Shown here: piece by piece, positions 10,521 through 21,782 of the stretch | Layout: every line of letters begins with the position of its first letter | How positions within the stretch are numbered: the first letter of the stretch is position 1 | Assembly: GCA_918026815.1 (NCBI GenBank) | Contig: CAKJVC010000010.1 | Location: forward strand, 188,501-252,500 | Direction: 5' to 3' | Length of the DNA stretch: 64,000 nt | Source: Chalara sp. BL73 | Taxonomy: Eukaryota > Ascomycota > Leotiomycetes > Helotiales | The notes under the pieces: model-generated | Databases searched by the model: none | What the model saw: only the letters and a program-made list of their open reading frames with translations | What the model was told of the DNA's origin: nothing | Translations under genes and position numbers: made by a program

Positions 10521-11707
10521 CAGACACTGGCCTTTTCAGCCATGGAAGTACATGTGGATTTGTATTTCATCAAGGAGGGAGCATGCTCTCATATAACCAT
10601 GTATACATCGTGGATAACGTCGATTCAATGGGGATAATCTACTTGTTTTGATTTTTCGACTCTCCTGATATTAGTGCTTTAATATAGTCTTTCTCATCTA
10701 CACGTAGTACTTAGTATTAATCATGGCGCATGAACAAACAGTTCAGGGTTGTTTGTTTGTGTCAGGACTATGCCCAGAAGACCTACCAGGTGAAATATCA
10801 AGTTTTACATGGAGGCACTATGTTCCATCGGGCACAATACATTAAACGCACGAATTCGTTGACAATTTTTTATATTTTAGCAAAGGCGAAAAGGAGGGGT
10901 AAAAGACCGAAGACCAAAGACCGGATCTGGGAGGTGTTTCGTTGAACTCGTAGTCGGGTATCTGAAAGACGCAGGATCAGTTAATTGTCTTTGTTTTGTT
11001 CCCAATGTCCTGCTAATTTCAATCATATTCGCCTATCCTTGTCACATTCATTATTTTGTATACATTTTCATCAAGAATTCAAAAGATAGAGCGTATCAAA
11101 TTGTCCCAGGTACTGAGCTTGAAGGACTAGTAACCCAGTTCTCTTTGCCACCTACATGGCTGCCAACACGCCCCAGCGGCAGATGAATATAAGACCCTAC
11201 GCACCCCGTGCCACAAAACGTCGTAGAGACTCGGATGATAACTATGTCAGGAATGCGGGTATCGAAGACACTCTAAGCAAACGTCGTTCCAAGAGGTTAA
11301 GAAGCCGCCGCGGAGTCCTCTTTATTCTCTATGGTATCAAAAATATAATTTTCTCTCTGCTCCTTACACGGACTATCGTGCTCAAGAATGATAGTAGCGC
11401 TCCGATACAGAAAGTGGTCCGAGTGAGTTCTGTGGGGTTGGACTTTGAGTGCAGTTTTGAAAGGTAGATAATGGTGCCGTTGGGTATGGTAGAGAAGCTT
11501 AAGGGTAGCGGGAAGTATGGTGATTATGATTGGGAAGGGCGAAGAAAATGGTTCAACCAAGGTACAGGGTAATTAATACTTATATTTGGTGATGGGTACT
11601 TAAACCTCAGAAGGCTTATGTACAATGCGGGTCCACCATTCACTCTGAAAGATATTCAAGCGTCCAGATAGTTAACTCATCGTCGAGGAAGTAATAGCTA
11701 ACACCCA
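10521..11707. other. Gene-poor interval with a short orphan ORF
   Basis: An ATG-started frame at 11156-11467 encodes a strongly basic opening (RATKRRRDSDDN, then SKRRSKRLRSRR) resembling a nuclear localisation signal, followed by a hydrophobic, less coding-like tail. It could be the first exon of the decayed gene beginning at 11708, but no splice link was found. The remainder holds the 3' region of the AAA ATPase. Confidence 0.35.
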
Positions 11708-13221
11708 TTGTTCCAACTTATTGACCTATCTGAGACGTGCCTCGTAATGGACAAACTCAAGGTTGCAACCAAATACTCCCGTCAAACTGTGACCGGCCAT
11801 ACCTTCCAGTTCAACAACCCCTACAACTTTTCCCCTTCCATACCTGATATCAGCGCCTGTGACTGGGACGGCAGTGCCCCAAAATTTAAACAAGGCATCT
11901 ACCTCGAGCCCAATTAAGACACCTTGGTTTTCGACGCTCGCGACGCCTTCCTCTACTTCTTCGGCGTCAACCCAGGGAAGCCCATGCTCTTCGGCGCCGA
12001 CGCTAACTTAGACCACAACTCCTGACGGTTTTCTCTGAACGGGAAGTACAGGTGGCCTGTCCAGCTTTAGGGCATACAACGGATTGCGATTTACGTTGAG
12101 ATGGATGAGCTCGTCCCCAGAGCAGAGGCTGATGCTGTATTTCCGCGATCTTAAAGAGGTCTTTGTGTTGGAACCGGTACCACCGCAGCAAGGCCTTCAA
12201 AGGCTTTGGCCGCCGAATATGACGAGCGAGTAGGTACGGAGGTAAGGCTATGTTTACATCGAATTGCCGTCTCCTCTATAGGCGAGCTACGAGCCGAAGA
12301 GCTGTTTTGAGAACCAGGACAGCTCCTTTGTTTATTGTTACAGCTCTGACAACTATCTCCCAAGCTTCCGGGTCCGCTATGTAAAGCCAGAAATTTAGGT
12401 ACTAGTTTACTGTAGAGGGAGTTCATGTTGCCTGGCGGGGTCTGTTTGAGGTTAAGAACTCTGATAGCTCGACTGCATATAACCAGAGATTGCCAATTGG
12501 CCCAGCCCCAGAAGGATCATTCACAACGACGCCTACTATTGTGTATAAAGAGAGGTCTTGGTTTGATGAAATTATTCGTGACGTGGCGCTGCATCATGAT
12601 AGGCTAGCAATTGTGATTGGATGGGAGGAGGAGAAGGACATAGATATTGATATGAATGACGCTGATGGTGGAGCTACAGGATTTGGGCGCACCTGCATTA
12701 AAGGCAAGCATGAAGCAAATCATAATAAACCAAAGGATCCGCATGTCCGCCCCTCCGAAGCAGAAAAACATTTTTGGGACTTGGCTATAACGAAGTCAAG
12801 AGGAGGCAAGTACGCTGGGTCTTTGGAAGGAAAGGATGCCATAGAAAGGAATTGGGCGCTACTCTTAAGCTTATTAAGAACCTTGAAAATGCGGAAGTGA
12901 TAAGGTCGCGCCTTGGAGCCCCTGTTATATCGTGCTTCGATACACCCAGTATCATCTCACATAGTAGACGCAATAACCCAGCCTGCCAAGAGTTTGGAGG
13001 CAATAGAACACCTTATTGAGATATCTAAGGGGATAGGCAGGCAGAATGAGGAGGATATCAATGTTGTCGAAGATTATGAGCCAGAACGATGGGCTGATCT
13101 GGAGCAATTGAGAGACGAAGCACTACAAGCCCACAAGGCCTCCAACGAAGAACCAGAGGCTACCGATGATGATCCTCATAAGGTAGAAATACGACATGCT
13201 ATATTAAAGAAACAATGCTGA
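11708..13221 (+). pseudogene. Decayed protein-coding gene, family unknown
   Basis: Fragments of good coding text continue in the same frame across in-frame stops: 11708-11917 (TAA), then text such as VFDARDAFLYFFGVNPGKPM up to TGA near 12022-12024, then TAG and TAA further on. Each stop can be made by a C-to-T change (CAA, CGA or CAG). Further along, 12490-12900 and 12913-13221 share another frame and are separated by TGATAA, while the third frame reads well between them (KLIKNLENAEVIRSRLG), pointing to frameshifts. The last fragment is acidic (YEPERWADLEQLRDEALQ). No intron set was found that removes all the breaks. I call it a pseudogene. The product is not recognised. A multi-intron real gene is the main alternative. 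Confidence 0.45.
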
Positions 13222-13532
13222 TTCTGATTAGGAAGAAGGTGATGTCGATGTCGAGGAAACATCAAAGACACGCATACCATTAGTGCGAGAGCATAGTACT
13301 GGAGGATAGAAATGTGTATTAGAATCGCAATATATACCTGTACCTTATGCTTAACAGATATCTAATTCCTGTAAATGTCAAAATTTTGACGTTGACAGAG
13401 TTGTGTATTGTTGATGGGTTTAATAGTGGATACACACATCTATGTTCTCGCTTCATGTCTCATAAAAATAAGGCGAAGGACTACCATATATGTGATAACG
13501 GTCCAAATGTAAAGTTGATCCGAAATCTACAT
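13222..13532. other. Short intergenic region
   Basis: 311 bp, AT-rich, between the decayed gene and the 3' end of the MFS gene. Nothing further is seen. Confidence 0.5.
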
Positions 13533-15245
13533 TTATAGCCCATATCTAAAATGCAAGTTAGACTTATCGGTCTTGTCGGTGAAGCCCTCTAAGATTCCCT
13601 CAGCATCAGCTCCTTCCGACGTTCTCAAGCCTGCACCAAGCAGCTTATCACGACGTCGGTTTTCCCACCACATATACTGCCTAAGGAGAATAACGATCGC
13701 AGCTATTCCACAATAGCAGACTATCAGACCAGTGAGAGCAGATAGATAACGTGGCGCTTCCCGCGCAAAGAATATATTAGCGCCTGCGATATTCCCCCCA
13801 GCGTAGAAGCAAAACCACATTCCATTTGCAAAAGAACGTTTTGTATGGCCCGCAATGTTTGTGGTGAGGAGGTTCCAGCAGAGGATGACTGGTGCTCCGA
13901 TAAGGTATTGCAGCCAAGTACAGCCGACGAGCGTCCAGCGGTGCTCGAGAGACGTAAGCCTAATTCCCAGTAAACCTCCCAGCGGCGGAAGGCAGATGAT
14001 GGCGAGGATGATACAGCGGCTATCTCTAAAATAGCTAGCAGTTAATCCGCATACGGGCACGAGAACAAACTCAAACGCCCCGGTTGGTAGTTGTAGAAGC
14101 GTGGTGTTAATGCCAGTAAATCCATATCCTTTGATAAGTGATGAGGCAAAGTTACTTACACCACCATTGATGACACCACATCCAAGGCCTATTAACGCAA
14201 TGGCAATGACTTTGACATCAAGGAAAGCTTCAATAGCTTGTCCCCATTTGAAGTCTGTAGTCTTGACTCCAATCATGTTCTCCGATACACGGTGGATCGC
14301 GATGACTTTCTGCTTATGCGTCAAGAATCTGGCGTTCATCGGTGAGTCCGGGATGAACCAGAGGAAGACAAATGACCAAACGAAGTTCATCAGACCAATT
14401 ACCAGGAAGATTAGCTGCCATGCCTTCAAATGTTTCTCGGAAGCGTGACCAAGACCATATCCGAGAAGTGCTCCGACCATCGTAGCCATACCGTTGAACG
14501 CGAGGAAAATGCACATCCGTGTTGGCTGTTCGGAGCGTTTGTAGAACATGGAAACTATCGCCATGATTGATGGAGAGATCCCTGCCTCAAACATACCGAG
14601 GAGAAAGCGCAGCACGAGTATTCCAGCGTAGTTCTTGGACCAGATGTGACATACTAGGAGGACTGACCAGATAAGTATCGTCGTGCCGGTCAGTTTTGCG
14701 ACTGGAAGTCGTTGAATTAGAAGATTGGCTGGAAGAGCCCAGAATAAGTAGCCAAAGTTGAAAACTGTTGCAATTAATCATAGTCCTTCAGATGGTTACC
14801 AAGAAAACTCACTCGCGGCTGTCCATGCATACCGTTGCCTATTGCAGGCAGAATTAGTAATACTTTCATTTTTTTTTGGACTAGAGCAATGCACTTACCC
14901 CCCAAGGCCAAGGTCGGCTTTTAGTGTATATGCAGAAGCATAGTTCAAAGACAATTTGTCAAGGAATTGTATCATATATGTGATGCAGATCTTCCGATGT
15001 CAGCACTTGATTACATACAACCTTGGCTCTCTACTTACGATGGGCATAATATGCCAGTCAATGAGACTTCTAACTTTAGCGGATTCTGCCTCCAGTTCTT
15101 CCGGACTATACTCCTGCACCTCCTGAAATAAAGCTGCACCTTGATCATGGACATTCTGATCTAGCGTGAGCTTCACCATTCCTTCAGTGGTTGATGTTCT
15201 GGCTTCAGGGACTATATAATCCGACCTTTCCTGAGTCTTCTCCAT
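13533..15245 (-). CDS. MFS permease, allantoate/anion:cation symporter (Dal5-like) family, 518 aa
   Basis: Four exons: 15245-15039, 14990-14899, 14838-14813 and 14764-13533, with introns of 48, 60 and 48 nt. Each join preserves frame and family text: WHIMPI-ICITYMIQFLDKL, then the typical LNYASAYTLKADLGLG, then a 26 nt exon reading QRYAWTAA, then FNFGYLFWALPANLL. The fourth exon contains RFLLGMFEAGISPS, the signature of the transmembrane 4 region in this family, and the WFIPDSP motif after TM6. About 12 membrane helices are expected, with both termini cytosolic. Family members import allantoate, nicotinate, pantothenate, vitamins or small peptides, and the substrate here cannot be assigned. 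A TATATATA sits about 70 nt upstream of the start. It diverges from the LysM gene. Confidence 0.92.
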
Positions 15246-15314
15246 GGTAAAGCTAGATTTACAGACTAAAGGAAGGAAGAGTCATGGAAGAGGAAGGTAT
15301 GGGACGCGAACCAC

Positions 15315-15322
15315 TATATATA
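15315..15322 (-). promoter_or_regulatory. TATA-box candidate for the MFS permease
   Basis: TATATATA about 70 nt upstream of the minus-strand ATG at 15245, a reasonable core-promoter distance for a fungal gene. Seen directly; function inferred. Confidence 0.4.
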
Positions 15323-15670
15323 TTAGGTCTTAGCATGATAGCAAGTAGTACAGCATGTATTAACCCAGGCAGGCGATAAGACTCCCGAAGATGACATGTC
15401 TCTTGCATGAGGTTGCATTTAACCCCTGCCTATTTGAGATAAGACCAATTTAGCTCGAGATCATCCTGGAGCTTAACTTAATGTAGAAACAAAATTGAGA
15501 GTTGTGTTGTGATAGATGTTGCCTGCCAAGATAAACTGAAGGGTGGGGGCTTGGCGCACTAGTAGGCTTCTGACGACAAGCAACACCAAGGATCTCTTTT
15601 ATGGTCATCATTGAGCGTTGAATATGTTTTACAAAATTTCTGAATATTATAGATGTGTATATGTGGCGTT

Positions 15671-15688
15671 CTCTCTCTCTCTCTCTCT
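15671..15688. repeat. (CT)9 microsatellite
   Basis: Nine uninterrupted CT units in the divergent promoter, followed by a T-rich stretch. Confidence 0.9.
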
Positions 15689-16170
15689 TTTCTTATCTCA
15701 AAATAATAATCCACTATCCTTTCTCAAAAACGAAGAGCAGGAAGCGGCCTCCCTCTGATGAAAAGCCTCCAGACAAAATCCACCACAAATACTCTTCTCC
15801 TCAGGCGGTGACTTATGTGGTAGTACTTAGTTCCCTAGGTTATGACTCTACATAGCTCAAGTTCTATGAAACTAGCACCTCCATTGTCATTCATGATGGC
15901 TAGTTCTTTTCCTTCAGATAACCTTGGACAGAGGAATCACTTCTTAGACAGAATTGTGAAAAGCACTTTTTTTGCACATATTATCAATGCACCTAAGTAT
16001 ATACATATATGGAGAAGATATCTGGTGCTGTGACTAGATGGCTATCAAGTGTAGCATAACCAAGGTTAATAGTGTGGCTTGTGAGGAATGTAGGGGCTGG
16101 CAAGAGAGCACAAAATTGTTTGCCACCCCATCATCCTCTCCCTCGCTACCCCTTTCTCCTATTGACAATC

Positions 16171-17718
16171 ATGCGGCTCCCAAATCTCATCGTAGCTGTT
16201 GCTTCTTCGCTTTCGTTATCTTGTGGTGTCTTCGCAGCTGGAGGTTTCTCCTTGCGCCTTGCGGGCCGATTCAGTGTTACCGTCTCTGATGTGAAAGCTA
16301 TAAGCCTTGGGCTAGACCTTTCAAAACTAAGGGTTAGACAGGAGGAGCTAGTTCCGGAAGAACTCATATCAGAGGAACCTTCACCAGAGAAACCTTCACC
16401 AGAGAAACCTTCACCAGAGGAACCGACATCAGATGATCTCACCCCAGAAGAAGCTGCAGCAGGGCAATCAACGCCAGAAGAACCAGCTTCGGATGATGCT
16501 TTGCCTGAAGAGCCAATACCGGAAGGCACATACACTAGTGAATAACCTCATTCAATCATAGCTTCCGGTCCTGCTAACTTCATTACCCTGCAGTCGTGTC
16601 TGGAGACACCTTCTCGTCCATCGCCACTGTGTATGGCACTTCCAGCGAGGAAATACAGGCTCTTAACCCTGACGCCGAGCCTACCAATCTCCAAATCGGT
16701 CAAGCAATCAACATCCCTCTACATCAACGCCGATCAGTAAATAAAACATCCAAAACACAATTCATATACAAAATCCAATCAGGCGATACATTCTACGCCA
16801 TCGCTGCTCGCTGCAACTCTTCGCCCGCGACAATCCAAGCTTTAAACCCCGGCGTTGATCCAACGACCCTACAGATAGGACAAGTGATCAATGTTCCCAG
16901 CCCGGTAAACTTTGTTCCTACGCAGGATCCTTCAGATTCCCCCTCAGATGAGAAAGTCCAGGGAGGCGGTGGAGGAGGGGGCGTTGGGAAGGGATATGTG
17001 AAATATTCCGGCCCTTCATCTGGGTTCCCAGATTCAAGTCGGTGGGCGCTATATGAAGATCTCTGGGCTACAAATTCGAAATTGATGAGGCTGCATGACA
17101 GTAAACAGGAGGTTGCGTCGATCAAGAAAGCGATCGAGAGGGTGGCTGAGGAGTCGGGGGTTGATCGTAGGCTCATTCTAGCCATGATAATGCAGGAATC
17201 ATCTGGGAATGTTCGAGTTCCTAATACAACTTCTGTGGACGGGGTCATCAATACTGGGCTGATGCAAGCACACACGGGATCCTCATTCGATTCCGAAGAT
17301 TCCGCTGGATCTATTGAGGTTAGTAAGATTTCCATGCATGATCTCCCATTCCAAAAGATTCATTGTTTGCGTGCTATTAAGCTGTGCTAGTAGGAGGCGG
17401 TGGGTTGATGAGCGTAGCTTAAGAGCACGCAACTCTTGAAATATTGCTTCATACAAGAACCACTAGAGTTGGAAGAAACTAACTTCAGCATTCTGGTAGA
17501 GAATGGTGAGAGACGGCGTAGAAGGGACTAGCAAAGGCGATGGGATATTGCAATGTTTAGCGCATCGGAAGGGTAATACGTATGAGGCGTTACGGGAGTA
17601 TAATTCGGGAAGCTTGGGTGTGAACAGGGAGCAGCTGAATGAGGATGGAGGAGGGCCTAATAAGTATGTACAACTAGTTGCAAATAGGCTGATGGGTCAT
17701 GTTTGGGAGGGGATGTAA
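16171..17718 (+). CDS. Secreted protein with two LysM domains and a lysozyme-like (SLT) domain, 436 aa
   Basis: Three exons: 16171-16537, 16594-17318 and 17500-17718 (introns 56 and 181 nt). The start gives a signal peptide (MRLPNLIVAVASSLSLSCGV). Next is an acidic Pro/Glu linker with SPEKP repeats (about 70-120). LysM1 spans the first intron (TYTI-VSGDTFSSIATVYGTS, ending LQIGQAINIP). LysM2 is YKIQSGDTFYAIAARCNS...IGQVINVP. After a Gly-rich spacer comes a transglycosylase/lysozyme-like fold with the catalytic-type Glu in AMIMQESSGNV and NTGLMQAH. Splicing to 17500 restores SIE-RMVRDGVEGTSKGDG and YNSGSL. LysM binds chitin or peptidoglycan, and the C-terminal domain should cleave a glycan. 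Such a protein could act on bacterial walls or the fungus's own chitin. The last intron is long, and its acceptor was chosen by frame and homology. Confidence 0.85.
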
Positions 17719-19288
17719 GAGAACTTCCCGCCAGGGATTGTGGAAGGGTTAATAAGTTGGATGGCTGGCTAGAAAGTGATATTAAAAATTTTGAAGGCAC
17801 AATCTGTAGATTGAAAGCATCCTCAGCCTAAAACCTCCCCCAAAATATGAACAACACGATTGCTCAAGATCTCCTGTATACCACCCTCACCCAGAGCTAG
17901 TTAAGGGTGTACTACACAGGTATGACGGTCATAGTTCTGTCATTCAATAGTATACTGTTTCTCTAAGTACATCAAATGTATCGGTGCTAGAAGCTTCGTA
18001 GGCAGGGAACAATGTCTTCCAAACCTCTCTATCCAGGAATTTCTCCCTTCATTCATGTAGGCCATAGTCACGATAAACCTTCGGGATGACAGTGACAAAC
18101 CCCGTGCGTCAAAGCTTTGTCCTCGTCTGCCTTGCCCTATACCTAAGCACTATCAATTTGCTGAAGATAATCTACTATGCGCCACGATATGTGGACTAGG
18201 CCAGGCTCCATATGAACCATGTGGGCCTTTGCTCATTATCGAGATATAAAGCCATTTGGTAAATTTCGAGTAATAAAAGTGCACATCTTGCTCAGTATTT
18301 GAAGATACAATGCTGTTCGCACAAAATGGAAGGGAGCAGGAGGGCAGAAGACGGTGACACATGAAATCTCAGAAGAGTGTTCTTCAGTTTCAACCTATCT
18401 TGAGTGAACTAAGACACAGGCTGTTCCATAGGGGCAGCAAGTATCAATTATTTCCACTGGAAAAAAAATATTATGTGCTATTCGATAACACCGCTGCCCA
18501 GTTGCAATGACTACATGTCCAATTCTAGATAAGCATGCCCGGAGGCTGGCACAGTTCTACCAGCTATGCTACACAAGATTATTGAGTGGTGCAATAGTGA
18601 CGGAAGGCGAAAGAAGCTTTGGAATGTAGCAAATTCATTTACCAACTTGCTGGATGACTGTTGATCTGTGTGGCAGTGGAATATCAGGAGATGTGGTGAG
18701 TACCAGGGCGCGGGTTCTTGGAGGACGTTGTGCTAGTTGTGTACCATACGGCGGAGAAGAAGGCGCTGAAACTTCGTAATCTGGTGCCCTGGCTGCTTGC
18801 TTCTTTGTATTTCCTCGGTGTTCCTTGGGATGTGGAAGGCGCTGCATTTGGAGGTGGCGCACTTACAGGTGGCTTGGGTGACCCGGATACTCGGGCCTCC
18901 AGCTTGGCTGTTTGTGGACGTGCAACGTGATCTTGGATACAGATCTCTGTGACAGAGTTGTACTGCATAGAATGCGTAGATGGACGGGAACCAGCCTTCC
19001 AGAACATCACCGAACCCAATCACCTACAACCATGGAAACCCGGTGTAAGCAACCTTCCCAGCTTCGTGTCCCTAGTAGTGCCACGACAATACCTTGAGAT
19101 TTTAGTATGAACATGGAACGTAGAGAGAAAGTACATAGAATAGTAGATTATAACGTCGAAATTTTACGGATCATTCTTTATTCCAAATATAGCAGAATCC
19201 AAATCCAAATCATTGCACACTGTCTCTGGTCCTGTCCAGACTAGGCACAACTCCTATTAACTCCATAACCCCATACGCCCACTTCAGA
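17719..19288. other. Gene-free interval of about 1.6 kb
   Basis: Convergent 3' ends of the LysM gene and the PARG-like gene. Several overlapping frames at 18635-19100 read both strands of the same sequence. None has a domain or convincing splice structure, though a hydrophobic stretch (about 18910-19020, minus) may be a remnant. Otherwise nothing is seen. Confidence 0.4.
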
Positions 19289-20623
19289 TCACGATTGAAA
19301 TGCACCATGGATCTTTGACGGCCTGAATACGTCGCGGAAGATGTCTAGGTTCACTGGCGAAGAAGATGAGCTTTTGGAAGAGTGCTTCGAAGACGATGTC
19401 TTTGAAGACGACGATTTTGAGGAAGAGTTTGGTGGACCGTCAGGACTCTCGAACGCAAATACTATATCTCGAAAGTGGCCATGAAACTCAGACGAGTCAC
19501 CAAGGAAAGCTTCTCGCCACATTAAGGCTACCTCTTCAGGGGGATTCCTGGGTTAAGATATGTCAGACGCTGATTTCATAATTGTGTACCATCTACTCTT
19601 AGTCGTAAGGTACGTGACTTGTTCATGAGTATTTCTTAAAGTGTAAACCACCGCAGGACAAATTGTAGGAGGGTTAAACATACCGAAAACCAGACCCAAG
19701 CCCGAAGCTACCAATGCAAAGGTCAACATAGCCGTAAAAAACAGCAATTCGTAGCGCGGCTGTAATCTTTTCTTTCATGAGTTCTTTCTCCTGTTTGAAG
19801 GAATACTTTTTTCCTGAACTATCCAGTTTCGGCCGCTTGACAGGGCAGACTGATATGACTGTATGTTATAATTAGTAACTACACCAAGCCTTGGTATAGG
19901 CAAAAGTCGTGCAACTGCTCTCTCTTCGCATGGATCTCCTCTAAAAATCACGTACTTGGGAGAACCTTAATATCATTCCAAACCTCATAATTTTCTGGTC
20001 CATCTCGGAATACAATCACGCTGGGTGAATAAATACCAGCTTTCTCCGGAATAGGATAGTTTGAATCTACACTACTTCCTACCCCAGGAGTAGTCAGAGT
20101 TGCTATTCATGGCAACGAGTTAGTCAGTTACCAACTATTCAATACTCTCCCAGACTCTGCTCTAGGGCACGTAAATTGAAAATAGATGGCAGTCATCTTT
20201 GCACAAGATGCTGGCTGCATGGGTGACTTACCATGAAGATTGCTTCGCCTGCAAAGACACTCTTCCGGAGACATAACCCCTTAGGAATATTAGCTTCTAT
20301 GCAGCTCCTAAGCAGAATTAATATTCAAATATACCTGCTTCCCAATCACCACCAGCTCTCTTATCATTTGCAGGCATAATCACAGGTATTCTATGTGAGT
20401 CTGTGCCCCAGTCTAAAGCTACATCGACTGGATCTCGGTCGTAGAACGCAAACCGAGTATGTTTCGACTGTCCAACTGCAGGTGGGCTAGTCACGCCTAT
20501 CCATTCAGCCTGACACAAGTATGACGTCGCCGAATGCTCCGATTTGTACTGGCGGATCCATGGTATGTAAGTCTTCTTCGCCTCTGCGGCTATTTCTGAG
20601 GGCTTTGGCTTGGCTGGAGGCAT
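19289..20623 (-). CDS. Microbial-type PARG-like (TIGR02452 family) protein, 305 aa
   Basis: Five exons: 20623-20335, 20279-20232, 20102-19956, 19858-19684 and 19547-19289 (introns 55, 129, 97 and 136 nt). All phases agree, giving 918 nt. The join of exons 1 and 2 makes AGGDWEAGVMSPEECLCRRS (residues 90-109), the counterpart of the GGG...QEE signature of bacterial-type poly(ADP-ribose) glycohydrolases, keeping both acidic residues. Exon 3 gives NYPIPEKAGIYSPSVIVFRD, exon 4 gives LRIAVFYGYVDLCIGSFGLG, and the last join makes GFRNPPEEVALMWREAF. All are hallmark strings of this macrodomain-like family. The enzyme should remove ADP-ribose from proteins or nucleic acids. The C-terminus is a low-complexity Ser/Lys tail (SSKSSSSKTSSSKHSSK), and there is no secretion signal. 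It diverges from the AsnRS gene. Confidence 0.85.
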
Positions 20624-21782
20624 CTATGGTTCTCGATAAGACAGAGCTCATTGAGATATTGAACGTCGCTTACAGTTCTTTAGTCTAATACTAAGTGGAA
20701 GAGGGTGAGAGTAATGATGAAATAACCGCAGTTTTAGGACAATGTAGTACATTCAAAGGTCTGCTGCGCATGCATCCCTGAAACTGGTGGGCATGGGTCT
20801 GCATTTATAGTATATACAATAGTTGTAGATGATGCCATGGACTCGATCAAAAGGAAACAAAGGGCGAATTAAAACATTCCTTTGAGCGCCACATGCATTA
20901 GCATTACTACGGGCATACCCGTAGATCTGGTGCGATCTGCCCCGCGCTGAACGGCAACGTAGTTCCTTGTAACAGGTAATGTAGAATCAACCCAGATCCC
21001 CAGGTAGGCGACAGGAGCTTCGAAAGTTGCGCAACAATGCCGCTACAGAGGTGACAGCCTCGATATTAAGCAACTGAACACTAATATGCAAGATTCCGGG
21101 CCCAAGACGGTGCATCAAACTCGAAAATTGTGGTACTTAGGTTGGTGAGGGGATCCATCTCGAAAAAGGAGATGGATCAAAAGCAAGGTGGAACGCAGCA
21201 CCAGAGGGGCTCTTCCCAACGCTAAAAATCTCCCACTCGGGCCCCAACAAGATACTGCAAAAGCACAAAGGTACGAGTTGATGGCCCCAATCGCCATTGC
21301 GGGTTTCATAGAGACACATTCCGCCGCTCATTGTTCAGAGCATCAGTCACATAAGGCTGACATGAAGCTGCATGGGAAAGATGGCAAAAGAAATATAGAT
21401 GCATATCTGTGAATCTGGCTGAGAGGGCATCATATGAAGTGGATGCAATACTCCAAATGACACATCGCATAGAGGTGGTTAATTCTAGCAACGGAATCCG
21501 GAGGCATCTCCATGGGCTGCGTTGCTATAAGTGATGACATTTAGCTTGTTCTCGCAAGGTTCTCAACATGGCCCTTGCACACTCGCTTGAGCCGCATTTC
21601 TCTCCGCGTCATAAAAATAAAGTTCCGCGAACCTTCAGCCTTGTTTTTGGCGACAGATAAAAGAATTCAAACACAGCTACATTACCACCACCTCTAGACA
21701 ACACCAGGTATGTGGTTGGACAATGCAATATGTCTGATGGTCCAGGACCGTGAAACGCTTGCTAATGGGATCTGCGAACTAG
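20624..21782. promoter_or_regulatory. Divergent promoter region of PARG-like gene and mitochondrial AsnRS
   Basis: About 1.16 kb between divergent starts. No gene is supported. The frames around 21115-21490 overlap each other on both strands and have no family features. Confidence 0.45.

Larger units (their letters stand above)
15246..16170. promoter_or_regulatory. Divergent promoter region of MFS permease and LysM protein
   Basis: 925 bp between divergent starts. It carries a TATATATA element at 15315-15322 on the MFS side, a (CT)9 repeat at 15671-15688, and a pyrimidine-rich stretch just before the LysM start (about 16128-16160). No gene is supported inside. Confidence 0.5.

Noticed and set aside
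18635..19097. Several frames on both strands between LysM and PARG-like genes
   Set aside because: They read the same bases in different frames, with no domain or consistent splice sites; a remnant is possible but not supportable.
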